Shown piece after piece: positions 1-6,037 of a stretch of 8,196 nt of DNA; positions within the stretch are counted from its first letter, which is position 1; each line of letters opens with the position of its first letter. The stretch is taken from assembly GCA_947245315.1 (NCBI GenBank), contig CAMXNV010000093.1:1-8196 (forward strand), written 5' to 3'. This DNA comes from an uncultured Oscillibacter sp. Its GTDB lineage: Bacteria > Bacillota > Clostridia > Oscillospirales > Oscillospiraceae. The translations under genes were made by a program, and so were the position numbers. The notes beneath the pieces were generated by a model. The model searched no databases. It saw only the letters and a program-made list of their open reading frames with translations, and had not been told where the DNA came from.

Positions 1-1260
1 CTCCACGTCGAAGGCCACGCTGTCCACATACCGCTCCTGCTGGACCACGGTCATGGTCAGATAGGGCACGGAGGCGGACATGGTGAGGATTTCGCCGATC
101 TGCAGCTTGTCGATGTCATAGCCGGGGTTCAGGGCCAGCAGCTCCTTGGAGGTGAGGCCGTGGTCCTCGGCGATCTCGGACCAGGTGTCTCCCTTGGCCA
201 CGGTGTAGGTGACCTCGGCGGTCTTGGTGCTGTAGAGGGTCTCCGCCAGGAAGCCCAGGTTCATCAGGCTGTCCGTAGCCACAAACTCCTCCTTGACCTC
301 CACGTTCTCGGCGAAGGTGACGGAGATGGTGCCCTCGTTGGTGGCGGAGAGCTGGATCTGCTCCAGCAGCTGCTCCAGGGCCCCCTTGTAGGGCGTGGCG
401 CCGATGCGCTCCCCGTCCACGTAGAGGCAGTAGGCCGTGGTGACCATGCCCACCTCCTGGCTCAGGGCCTCCTCGTAGGTCTCCTTGTCCACCAGGTCCT
501 GGCGGCGGAGGAGGCCGGAGGAGTATTGAATCAGGGAGTTGTCAATGGTGAAGCTCCGGCCCAGGGTCTGGGCGGTGACCTTCTCCAGCTCCGCCCGGGC
601 CTCCTCGGCCTCGTCCTCGCCGGAGAGGGAGGCCAGGACCTTGCCGTCATAGGTGACGGTGGTGCCCATGGTGTAGGTGGAGAAGAACAGCAGCACCGCC
701 GCCAGGGCGCAGCCCGTGCCCAGGAAGACCACGGGGTGGATCCGCCAGCGGCGCTTCCTCTGGGCGCTCCGGGCGCTCTTCTGCCGGGAGGCGGTGTTCT
801 TTTGCAGAACCCGCTCCTGTAGCAGGCTCCCCCACATGGGCACCAGGCCCCAGAAGAGGAGGATCAGCTGGACGGGCAGCCGCTCGGACTCCGGGAAGCG
901 GTGGGCCTTGTTCTCCCGGACGATGCGCCGCCAGCGGCGGCGGAAGTGCAGCTTTCGCTGCCGGATGGCCTGGCGCAGGCCGCCCCCCTCCTGCGTTTGG
1001 GCCGCGTGGGAGCGGCGGGGGGCGTTCTGCCGCTCCCGGGGAGCGCCCTGGCGGCTCCGCCGGGGAGGGGGCTCCTCTCCCGGGTCCCGGTCCTCCGGCG
1101 TCCAGTCCCGTATGGAGGGAGGCAGCTCCCAGTCCCGCCAGGGGCTCCAGCCCTCGGGGAAGTCCTCCCGCACGCCGGCGGCGGCCTCCGGTTTCCGCAC
1201 CTGCTCCTGGCCCCGGGGGGGCGGGGAGGGGGGAGCGGTCTTTTTCGTATGCTTACTCAT
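1..1260 (-). CDS. Membrane-anchored LysM (and probable G5) cell-wall protein, likely M23-type peptidase; C-terminus off window
   Basis: An open frame runs from ATG at 1260 to the window edge (420 codons, no stop), preceded by a GAGGAG site four bases upstream. The visible protein has a long cytoplasmic N-terminus rich in Pro, Arg and Glu (residues 1-127), a short hydrophobic stretch (about 129-147), a basic linker, a clear single membrane segment (about 176-195), an extracellular region with a repeated short 'DG' beta motif (about 198-345), then a LysM domain (about 350-393, with TYTVAKGDTWSEIA and LLALNPG) that binds peptidoglycan. The last visible residues (SVAFDVE) look like the first strand of a G5 domain. 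In Clostridia this order, membrane anchor then LysM then G5, usually ends in an M23 (LytM) metalloendopeptidase domain that cuts peptidoglycan cross-bridges; that domain is not in the window, so the enzymatic call is inference. Transcribed divergently from pta. Confidence 0.8.
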   Translation of the reverse strand, partial: MSKHTKKTAPPSPPPRGQEQVRKPEAAAGVREDFPEGWSPWRDWELPPSIRDWTPEDRDPGEEPPPRRSRQGAPRERQNAPRRSHAAQTQEGGGLRQAIRQRKLHFRRRWRRIVRENKAHRFPESERLPVQLILLFWGLVPMWGSLLQERVLQKNTASRQKSARSAQRKRRWRIHPVVFLGTGCALAAVLLFFSTYTMGTTVTYDGKVLASLSGEDEAEEARAELEKVTAQTLGRSFTIDNSLIQYSSGLLRRQDLVDKETYEEALSQEVGMVTTAYCLYVDGERIGATPYKGALEQLLEQIQLSATNEGTISVTFAENVEVKEEFVATDSLMNLGFLAETLYSTKTAEVTYTVAKGDTWSEIAEDHGLTSKELLALNPGYDIDKLQIGEILTMSASVPYLTMTVVQQERYVDSVAFDVE

Positions 1261-1309
1261 AGGTCTCCTCGTGTACGCCCGCGGAAGGGCCGCGGGCGGC
1301 TCTGGAAAA

Positions 1310-1324
1310 GTTACAATTTGTTAC
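1310..1324. repeat. GTTAC direct repeat with 10-bp spacing at the start site of the LysM gene
   Basis: GTTAC occurs at 1310-1314 and again at 1320-1324 with AATTT between, so the two copies lie one helical turn apart. They sit just downstream of the minus-strand -10, where a bound protein would block transcription. The half-sites resemble those of WalR (TGTWAH), which controls cell-wall hydrolases in Bacillus, but the spacing is one base shorter than the WalR direct repeat. Operator function is inference. Confidence 0.35.
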
Positions 1325-1332
1325 CGATGTCT

Positions 1333-1361
1333 ATCATACCGCTTTTTTCGCCCGCCGTCAA
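1333..1361 (-). promoter_or_regulatory. Sigma-A promoter for the LysM cell-wall gene
   Basis: On the minus strand a -35 TTGACG (1361-1356) and a -10 TATGAT (1338-1333) are separated by exactly 17 bases. This would start transcription near 1326 and give a leader of about 65 bases before the ATG at 1260. Confidence 0.65.
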
Positions 1362-1399
1362 GCCCCGGAAAAGGCAAAAAAGCGGGAACTTCCGCAACC

Positions 1400-1422
1400 T
1401 TTCCCGTCTTTCCGACGGGAAA
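1400..1422. repeat. Perfect 9-bp inverted repeat between two divergent promoters
   Basis: The arms at 1400-1408 (TTTCCCGTC) and 1414-1422 (GACGGGAAA) are perfectly complementary around a five-base TTTCC loop. Neither side is followed by a T-run, so it is not a normal terminator. It lies about 40 bases upstream of the -35 of the LysM gene and about 90 bases upstream of the pta -35. It could be an operator for either gene or a structural element. The remaining part of 1423-1512 is AT-richer but shows nothing I can name. Confidence 0.4.
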
Positions 1423-1512
1423 CGCCCGGGCGGGCGGATTCAGTGTCCCACATTTCGGCTGGTAATTGGTGACAAAATCGTAAATTTTTATGGGTCCTCT
1501 CCGAAATTTGGA

Positions 1513-1540
1513 TTGACCGGGGCGGGCAAAGGTGTATAAT
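1513..1540 (+). promoter_or_regulatory. Sigma-A promoter for pta
   Basis: A -35 TTGACC (1513-1518) and a consensus -10 TATAAT (1535-1540) lie 16 bases apart. Transcription should start near 1547, giving a short leader of about 40 bases before the pta ATG. No riboswitch or operator was recognised inside this leader. Confidence 0.75.
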
Positions 1541-1587
1541 AAGGGCATAGCAACCCAGCGGAAACTTGTACATCTGGAGGAAGAGAC

Positions 1588-2568
1588 ATGTTTGAATTCT
1601 TAATCAAAAAGCTGAAAGCCCATCCCCGGAAGATCGTCTTCACCGAGGGAACCGATCCCCGCATCCTGGAGGCCGCCGCCCGGCTTCTGTCCGCCACCTT
1701 TCTGATGCCCGTCCTGGTGGGCAACCGGGAGGAAATCCTGGCCGCCGCCGAGGAGGTGGGCTTCAACGTCAAGGGTGCGGAGATTCTGGACCCCGAGACC
1801 TTCGAGGACATGGAAAAGATGGTGGCCGAGATGGTGGCCCTCCGCAAGGGCAAGATGACCGAGGACCAGTGCCGCGCCGCCCTGAAAAAGGGCAACTATT
1901 TCGGCACCATGCTGGTGAAGATGGGCTACGCCGACGCCCTCCTGGGCGGCGCCACCTACTCCACCGCCGACACCGTCCGCCCCGCGCTCCAGCTCATCAA
2001 GACCAAGCCGGGCTGCAAGATCGTGTCCAGCTGCTTCATCCTGGTCCGGCCCTCCGCCACCGGCGACCCGGACGTCTTCGCCATGGCGGACTGCGCCATC
2101 AACATCAAGCCCTCTGAGGACGAGCTGGTGGAGATCGCCACGGAGACCGTGGCTACGGCCCGGACCTTCGGCATTGACCCCAAGGTGGCCTTCCTGAGCT
2201 ACTCCACCCACGGCTCCGGCGCCGGCGAGGATGTGGACAAAATGCGCGGCGCCTGCGAGAAGGCGAAGTTCGCCCTCCCCGGCGTGGTGGTGGACGGCGA
2301 GCTCCAGTTCGACGCCGCCGTGTCCCCCCGTGTCATGAAGACCAAGTGCCCCGACTCCCCGGTCCACGGCCAGGCCAACACCTTCATCTTCCCGGACATC
2401 AACGCCGGCAACATCGGCTATAAGATCTGCCAGCGCATGGGCTCCTTCGACGCCTACGGCCCCATTCTCCAGGGCCTGAACGCCCCCATCAACGACCTCT
2501 CCCGGGGCTGCAACGCCCAGGAGGTCTACTCCATGGCCATTATCACCGCCGGCCTGTGCGAGGACTGA
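1588..2568 (+). CDS. pta: Phosphate acetyltransferase (phosphotransacetylase)
   Basis: This 326-residue enzyme interconverts acetyl-CoA plus phosphate and acetyl phosphate plus CoA in the cytoplasm, the step before acetate kinase in acetate fermentation. It has the short single-domain length of Gram-positive Pta (about 320-335 residues), without the N-terminal regulatory domains of the long enterobacterial form. Recognisable family motifs are FTEGTDPRILEAA near the N-terminus, the STADTVRPA region, STHGSGAGE, VDGELQFDAA, and the C-terminal stretch NDLSRGC with the Ser305-Arg306 pair that matches the catalytic Ser-Arg of the Methanosarcina enzyme. The residue at the position of the proposed catalytic Asp is Glu312. 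The ATG at 1588 has GGAGG (1576-1580) seven bases upstream. No ackA lies downstream: the gene ends at a hairpin and meets a convergent operon, so it is probably monocistronic. Identity is near certain. Confidence 0.96.
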   Translation: MFEFLIKKLKAHPRKIVFTEGTDPRILEAAARLLSATFLMPVLVGNREEILAAAEEVGFNVKGAEILDPETFEDMEKMVAEMVALRKGKMTEDQCRAALKKGNYFGTMLVKMGYADALLGGATYSTADTVRPALQLIKTKPGCKIVSSCFILVRPSATGDPDVFAMADCAINIKPSEDELVEIATETVATARTFGIDPKVAFLSYSTHGSGAGEDVDKMRGACEKAKFALPGVVVDGELQFDAAVSPRVMKTKCPDSPVHGQANTFIFPDINAGNIGYKICQRMGSFDAYGPILQGLNAPINDLSRGCNAQEVYSMAIITAGLCED

Positions 2569-2602
2569 TACTTTCTTGAAAGAAAGTATCCAAAGAACTT
2601 TC
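2567..2602. repeat. Three-armed palindrome overlapping the pta stop codon
   Basis: GATACTTTC (2567-2575) is perfectly complementary to GAAAGTATC (2582-2590) around a TTGAAA loop, and the hairpin begins inside the TGA of pta. A further ACTTTC at 2597-2602 can pair with the same middle arm (GAAAGT at 2582-2587), so two hairpins are mutually exclusive. It is not followed by a U-tract, so it is more like a 3'-end stabiliser or a dispersed intergenic palindrome than a classic terminator. Such palindromes of this flavour occur often after genes in gut Clostridia; that is recollection and not a match made here. The remaining 2603-2660 contains only a weak CTGGTT/AACCAG inverted repeat. Confidence 0.55.
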
Positions 2603-2667
2603 GCTTGCTCTGGTTGTCCGGTGATTAACCAGGCCGGAGCGACGGCAACACAGTTTTTAAACCAAGA

Positions 2668-2704
2668 GAAATCCCCCTGGTGGAATGTCCATCAGGGGGA
2701 TTTC
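2668..2704. terminator. Shared bidirectional terminator between pta and the convergent operon
   Basis: Arms at 2668-2684 and 2688-2704 form a 17-base-pair stem (one G-T wobble) with a three-base ATG loop and a run of five C-G pairs in the middle. On the plus strand it is followed by the T-rich CTTATTCTT. On the minus strand it begins two bases after the TAA of the patatin gene and is followed by TCTTGGTTTAAAAA. Its position between two convergent stop codons and its stability support a terminator used from both sides. Confidence 0.8.
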
Positions 2705-2705
2705 C

Positions 2706-3563
2706 TTATTCTTCGGTCCAGAACGCCCGGACCCGTTCGATCTCCCTGCGGCCATCGAAGTACCCCTCCTGCCACAGGGCCCGGATGGTGTCCAGGTTCC
2801 GCTCCGTCCGGGAGCAGCCCAGGGTGTCCTCCGGGGCGATGACCAGCACCTTCCCCTGGCGCTCCAGGGCAAAGAGCTCCTCCCGGCAGGCGTTGTAGCG
2901 CTCCGAGCGGCTCCGCATCGTCTCCTGGAAGCCGGGGTACGTCCGGAAGGCCCGGGTGAGGAGCCGGTCGGACTGGCCGGGCTTCTTCCGGTAGTCCCGT
3001 TCCCGGGTCAGGACCACCACCACCCGGTCAAAGCCCTGGTCCAGCGCCCGCCGCCAGGGGATGGCGTCGGCACAGCCGCCGTCCAGATAGGGGCGGCCAT
3101 TGATCTCGATGACGGGGAACATCAGCGGGATGGCGCAGGTGGCCTCCAGCACCAGGTTGGGGGCCTCCCGCCGGGGAACGGGGAGGTACTCCGCCTTGCC
3201 GGATATCACGTTCGTCACCACCGCCTCCGCCCGGCCCGGGTAGGCGTCGAAGGCGTCGTAGTCAAAGGGCAGCAGCTCGTTGGGGATGGTCTCGTAGGCG
3301 AAGCGGAGGCCGAAGTACGAGCGGTTCTGGGGGTTCGCCAGGTTCCGGAAGCCCATATAGCGCTTGTCGTTGGCGTAGCGGCAGATGAGCTGCAAATTCC
3401 GGCGGCTCTGCCGGGAGAGGTAGCTGACGCCGTAGGCGATCCCGGCGGAGACGCCCAGGGTGTAGTCCGGCAGGGGGAGGCCCCCGTCCAGGAAGGCGTC
3501 GCAGACGCCGGAGGAGTAGATGGTCCGCAGGGCTCCGCCCTCCAGGACCAGCGCGGTTTTCAT
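2706..3563 (-). CDS. Patatin-like phospholipase (YjjU-type, with DUF6363-like C-terminus)
   Basis: The 285-residue protein has all patatin active-site elements: the oxyanion glycine loop EGGALR (residues 8-13), the nucleophile elbow GVSAG with Ser39, and the dyad aspartate in LDGG (Asp161). The fold covers about residues 1-195; the rest (with YNACREEL, VLVIAPED and a helical C-end) resembles the C-terminal domain of E. coli YjjU-type proteins. Family members are acyl hydrolases acting on phospholipids or lysophospholipids; the true substrate is unknown. There is no signal peptide or membrane segment, so it should be cytoplasmic or peripheral at the membrane. The ATG at 3563 has GAGGTGA (3574-3568) four bases upstream. 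It is the last gene of the set, 79 bases after the preceding stop. That gap holds GC-rich sequence with a possible small GGCC-type hairpin and a T-rich stretch, so partial internal termination is possible. It is the only gene of the four with an ATG start. Confidence 0.88.
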   Translation of the reverse strand: MKTALVLEGGALRTIYSSGVCDAFLDGGLPLPDYTLGVSAGIAYGVSYLSRQSRRNLQLICRYANDKRYMGFRNLANPQNRSYFGLRFAYETIPNELLPFDYDAFDAYPGRAEAVVTNVISGKAEYLPVPRREAPNLVLEATCAIPLMFPVIEINGRPYLDGGCADAIPWRRALDQGFDRVVVVLTRERDYRKKPGQSDRLLTRAFRTYPGFQETMRSRSERYNACREELFALERQGKVLVIAPEDTLGCSRTERNLDTIRALWQEGYFDGRREIERVRAFWTEE

Positions 3564-3642
3564 GGTATCACCTCGTAAGAAATAAGAAAGTCGGTTTGCC
3601 GGGGCCCCTCCGGGCCGGGCGGCGGGGAAGGGGAAGCCGGGC

Positions 3643-4158
3643 TCATCGGTACAGGCGGCCCCGGAGCCTCCGCCGCCAGAGGACGGTGAGGCGGGCCAGG
3701 GCCAGGTCCGTCAATAGGAAGACTGCGTTCCCGGCGGCCAGCAGCAGGGCGTTGAGGAACCAGGCGTTCCCCAGCAGGTCCGCCGTCAGGCCCAGGAGCC
3801 GGAGGACCAGGCCGTAGAGCAGGAGAATGGCGGCGTTGCAGACCAGCAGCCTCACCCCCACCCGCAGGGGGCGGGAGGGCAGGGCGGCCACCCTGGGCCG
3901 GAGGATGGGATACCAGCCGAAGAAGACATACACCAGGGCCGTCTCCCGGTCCGGCACCAGCAGCAGGGCCAGGATGGCCGCGGCGGCGTAGGCGGTCCCG
4001 GCGGCCCGGGGGCCCAGCTCCTCCAGCACGGGGAGGAGCACGGCCATGGCCAGGATGGGGGCGCAGAGCATGGCCGCAGGGATGACGGCCCCCAGGCACA
4101 GCAGGACCACCGCCAGGGCCGTCAGCACGCCGCAGAGGGCCAGGGGCCGGGCCCTCAC
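3643..4158 (-). CDS. Small polytopic membrane protein of unknown function
   Basis: This 171-residue protein is almost entirely hydrophobic, with about five or six membrane segments (roughly residues 6-24, 26-44, 53-69, 72-84, 104-122 and 132-153). It ends in a strongly basic tail (WRRRLRGRLYR) that should face the cytoplasm. The FFGWYPILRPR stretch at about residues 79-89 is a recognisable conserved-looking feature, and the size resembles substrate-binding S components of ECF transporters, but I see no diagnostic motif for one. The GTG start at 4158 overlaps the TGA of the LtaS-like gene by four bases (GTGA) and has AAGGAGG five bases upstream, so translation is probably coupled. By position it may assist the LtaS-like enzyme or lipid handling; that is inference. 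The basic tail and close packing make it a real gene despite the lack of a family assignment. Confidence 0.75.
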   Translation of the reverse strand: MRARPLALCGVLTALAVVLLCLGAVIPAAMLCAPILAMAVLLPVLEELGPRAAGTAYAAAAILALLLVPDRETALVYVFFGWYPILRPRVAALPSRPLRVGVRLLVCNAAILLLYGLVLRLLGLTADLLGNAWFLNALLLAAGNAVFLLTDLALARLTVLWRRRLRGRLYR

Positions 4159-6023
4159 GGGACCTCCTTATATTGGAGCTTGTAGTAGCTCCACTTCCGC
4201 CACTTCTCCAGCAGCTCCCGCTGCTCCGGGGAGAGCTCCGCCGTCAGGGAGCCGTCCGCCAATTGGCAGGTGCTCCTCTGGACCACGGGCAGCTCCCGGC
4301 GGAGCTGGTTCAGGAAGGAGAACCAGGGGCTCTCCTCTCCCCGGCCCGTCAGCTCCAGCACCGCCGCCCCCAGGAAGCAGGCGGACAGGCGCTCCGGCAG
4401 GTCCAGGGCTTTCACGGCGTTGTCCCAGTCCAGGGCCTCCGCCGCCGGGCCGTTGGCCCAGATGACATAGGGGGTCTCATAGGCCGCCAGGTTCTCCAGC
4501 CCACCCGGGTCCGGGGAGACGTCGATGCCCAGTTCCTTGTAGCCCAGCTGGTTGTCCCCCAGGTAGGGCAGATGATCCCCCCAATAGACCAGGACCACGG
4601 GCTCCTCCCGGGCGTCGAAGTAGCGCCAGAGGCGGCCCAGCATGGCGTCCGCGTCCCGGACGCCCTCCACGTAGACGCGGAGCAGGGTCTCCGCCTCCTC
4701 CGAGAGGCCGGGGACGCCGGTGGGGGGGAAATCGTAGTCCGGGCCGTACTTGTCGGCGGTGTAGGACATGTGATTCTGGATGGTGGTGGTGAAGTGGAAC
4801 AGGGGGGCCTCCGCCTGTTCAAAGGCCGCTTCGATGAGGCCCGCCGCATAGTCGTCGGTGACCCAGCGGCCCTTGTACTCCAGGTTCTCCATGTCCCCGG
4901 CGAAAAGGGTCTCCTCCGCGCCCAGCCAGCGATAGACGTTCTCCCGGTTGTAGAACCAGTTGTCCCCCGGGTGGTAGAAGGAGGTCTCGCAGCCGTCGCC
5001 CCCGAAGACCCGGAAGAGGCTGTCCAGATTCCGGTTCACCACCCGCATGGCGGAGGTGGTGGAGGCGGAGAGGGCGTTGGTCTGCATGCCCGTCAGCACG
5101 TCGAACTCCGTGTTGGCGGTGCCCCCCGCGAAGCCGGGGACCACCACGCGGCCACTGAGGGCGTGGGGGTCCTGCCGGAGGGCGTGGAGGTTGGCCAGGG
5201 GGTCGTCGCCTTCTTCATAGAAAAAGGCCGGGGCGTCGGTGAGGTCAGAAAAGGCCTCGTTCATCACCATGATGACGCTGACGGCCTCCCCCTGTCCGGG
5301 CTGGTCCCCGGTCTCCCAGCTCTCCGCCTCGGAGCGGCTGAAACCCTCGGGCCGGTCCACCAGGTAGGTGGTGAAGTGATGGCAGAAGGCGTAGGGGAAG
5401 CCCAGGTCGTTGAAGACGGCGGGGACGTACTCGGCATTGGAGACCTTGAAGGACTGGTAGAGGTCCTTGGAGGCGTAGACCGTCAGGATGAGCCCCGCCA
5501 GGACCGCCAGGGAGGCGGCGAAGCCCAGGAGGCTCCCCAGCCAGCCCCGGAGCCGCTCCGCGGGGAAGGGCTCGGAGCCGATGAAGAGCCCCAGGATCAA
5601 AAGGCCCAGGGTCACCCCCAGGACCAGGGCGATCTGGACGGCGGGGAAGCGAATGTCATAGCTCCCCAGGGCGCTGCCCACCTCTTTCAGCAGGGCGAAG
5701 TCCCGGGGGAACACGGGCTCGTCCCGGACCTCGATCTTCACCCGGTTGGCGATGGACAGGGCGCACACCAGGAGGTTCGCCAGGGCCGCCCCCAGAAAGA
5801 CGTTCCGCAGCAGCGCCGCCGCCGCCAGGAGCAGGAGGCCCACCGGCAGGGCGTTGAGGAGGATCAGCAGAGGCTGGCCCAGGAAGCCGGAGACCAGGGC
5901 CCGGAAGGAGTTGGGCTGGCACCAGAGGGCCAGCAGGGTGATGCCCCCGGTCAATAGAACCGCCGCCAGAAGGCTGAGGGGCAGGGAGAGGCGGACCCTG
6001 GGCTTTGGAAACGGGTTTTTCAA
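4155..6023 (-). CDS. LtaS-type sulfatase-fold glycerophosphotransferase (LTA synthase family)
   Basis: The protein has five N-terminal membrane segments (about residues 14-34, 51-72, 75-95, 128-149 and 161-183) and then a large extracellular alkaline-phosphatase/sulfatase domain (about 245-545). Active-site features seen are the metal-binding Glu256 in VMNEAF, the probable catalytic Thr302 in GGTANTEF, His418 in QNHMSY, and the metal-binding pair Asp483-His484 in YWGDHLPY. LtaS enzymes transfer glycerophosphate from phosphatidylglycerol to a growing polymer or other acceptor outside the membrane and release diacylglycerol; the acceptor here is unknown. The total of 622 residues is usual for the family. 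I start it at TTG 6023 because AAGGAG (6037-6032) lies eight bases upstream. The in-frame GTG at 6032, which would add three residues, overlaps that site and so is unlikely to be used with it. The gene follows the rhomboid-like stop by five bases and overlaps the next gene by four. Confidence 0.92.
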   Translation of the reverse strand: MKNPFPKPRVRLSLPLSLLAAVLLTGGITLLALWCQPNSFRALVSGFLGQPLLILLNALPVGLLLLAAAALLRNVFLGAALANLLVCALSIANRVKIEVRDEPVFPRDFALLKEVGSALGSYDIRFPAVQIALVLGVTLGLLILGLFIGSEPFPAERLRGWLGSLLGFAASLAVLAGLILTVYASKDLYQSFKVSNAEYVPAVFNDLGFPYAFCHHFTTYLVDRPEGFSRSEAESWETGDQPGQGEAVSVIMVMNEAFSDLTDAPAFFYEEGDDPLANLHALRQDPHALSGRVVVPGFAGGTANTEFDVLTGMQTNALSASTTSAMRVVNRNLDSLFRVFGGDGCETSFYHPGDNWFYNRENVYRWLGAEETLFAGDMENLEYKGRWVTDDYAAGLIEAAFEQAEAPLFHFTTTIQNHMSYTADKYGPDYDFPPTGVPGLSEEAETLLRVYVEGVRDADAMLGRLWRYFDAREEPVVLVYWGDHLPYLGDNQLGYKELGIDVSPDPGGLENLAAYETPYVIWANGPAAEALDWDNAVKALDLPERLSACFLGAAVLELTGRGEESPWFSFLNQLRRELPVVQRSTCQLADGSLTAELSPEQRELLEKWRKWSYYKLQYKEVP

Positions 6024-6037
6024 ACGGTTCACTCCTT
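6024..6037 (-). promoter_or_regulatory. Ribosome binding site that decides the LtaS-like start
   Basis: AAGGAG (6037-6032) lies within the last codons of the rhomboid-like gene. The GTG at 6032-6030 begins on its last G, leaving no spacing, while TTG at 6023-6021 is eight bases away, an ideal distance. Confidence 0.6.

Noticed and set aside
160..1539. Plus-strand open frames of 212-262 codons opposite the LysM gene
   Set aside because: They are Arg/Gly/Pro-rich shadows; the minus frame carries a LysM domain, a membrane segment, a ribosome binding site and a promoter.
1600..2367. A 255-codon minus-strand open frame opposite pta
   Set aside because: It is a compositional shadow of pta without motifs or a ribosome binding site.
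2685..3578. A 297-codon plus-strand open frame opposite the patatin gene
   Set aside because: It starts inside the terminator hairpin and is a mirror of a gene with a complete patatin active site.
4173..5957. A 594-codon plus-strand open frame opposite the LtaS-like gene
   Set aside because: It is antisense to a gene with clear catalytic motifs, its translation is Gly/Val/Gln/His-rich as expected from the reverse of a GC-rich gene, and it shows no domain motif or ribosome binding site.
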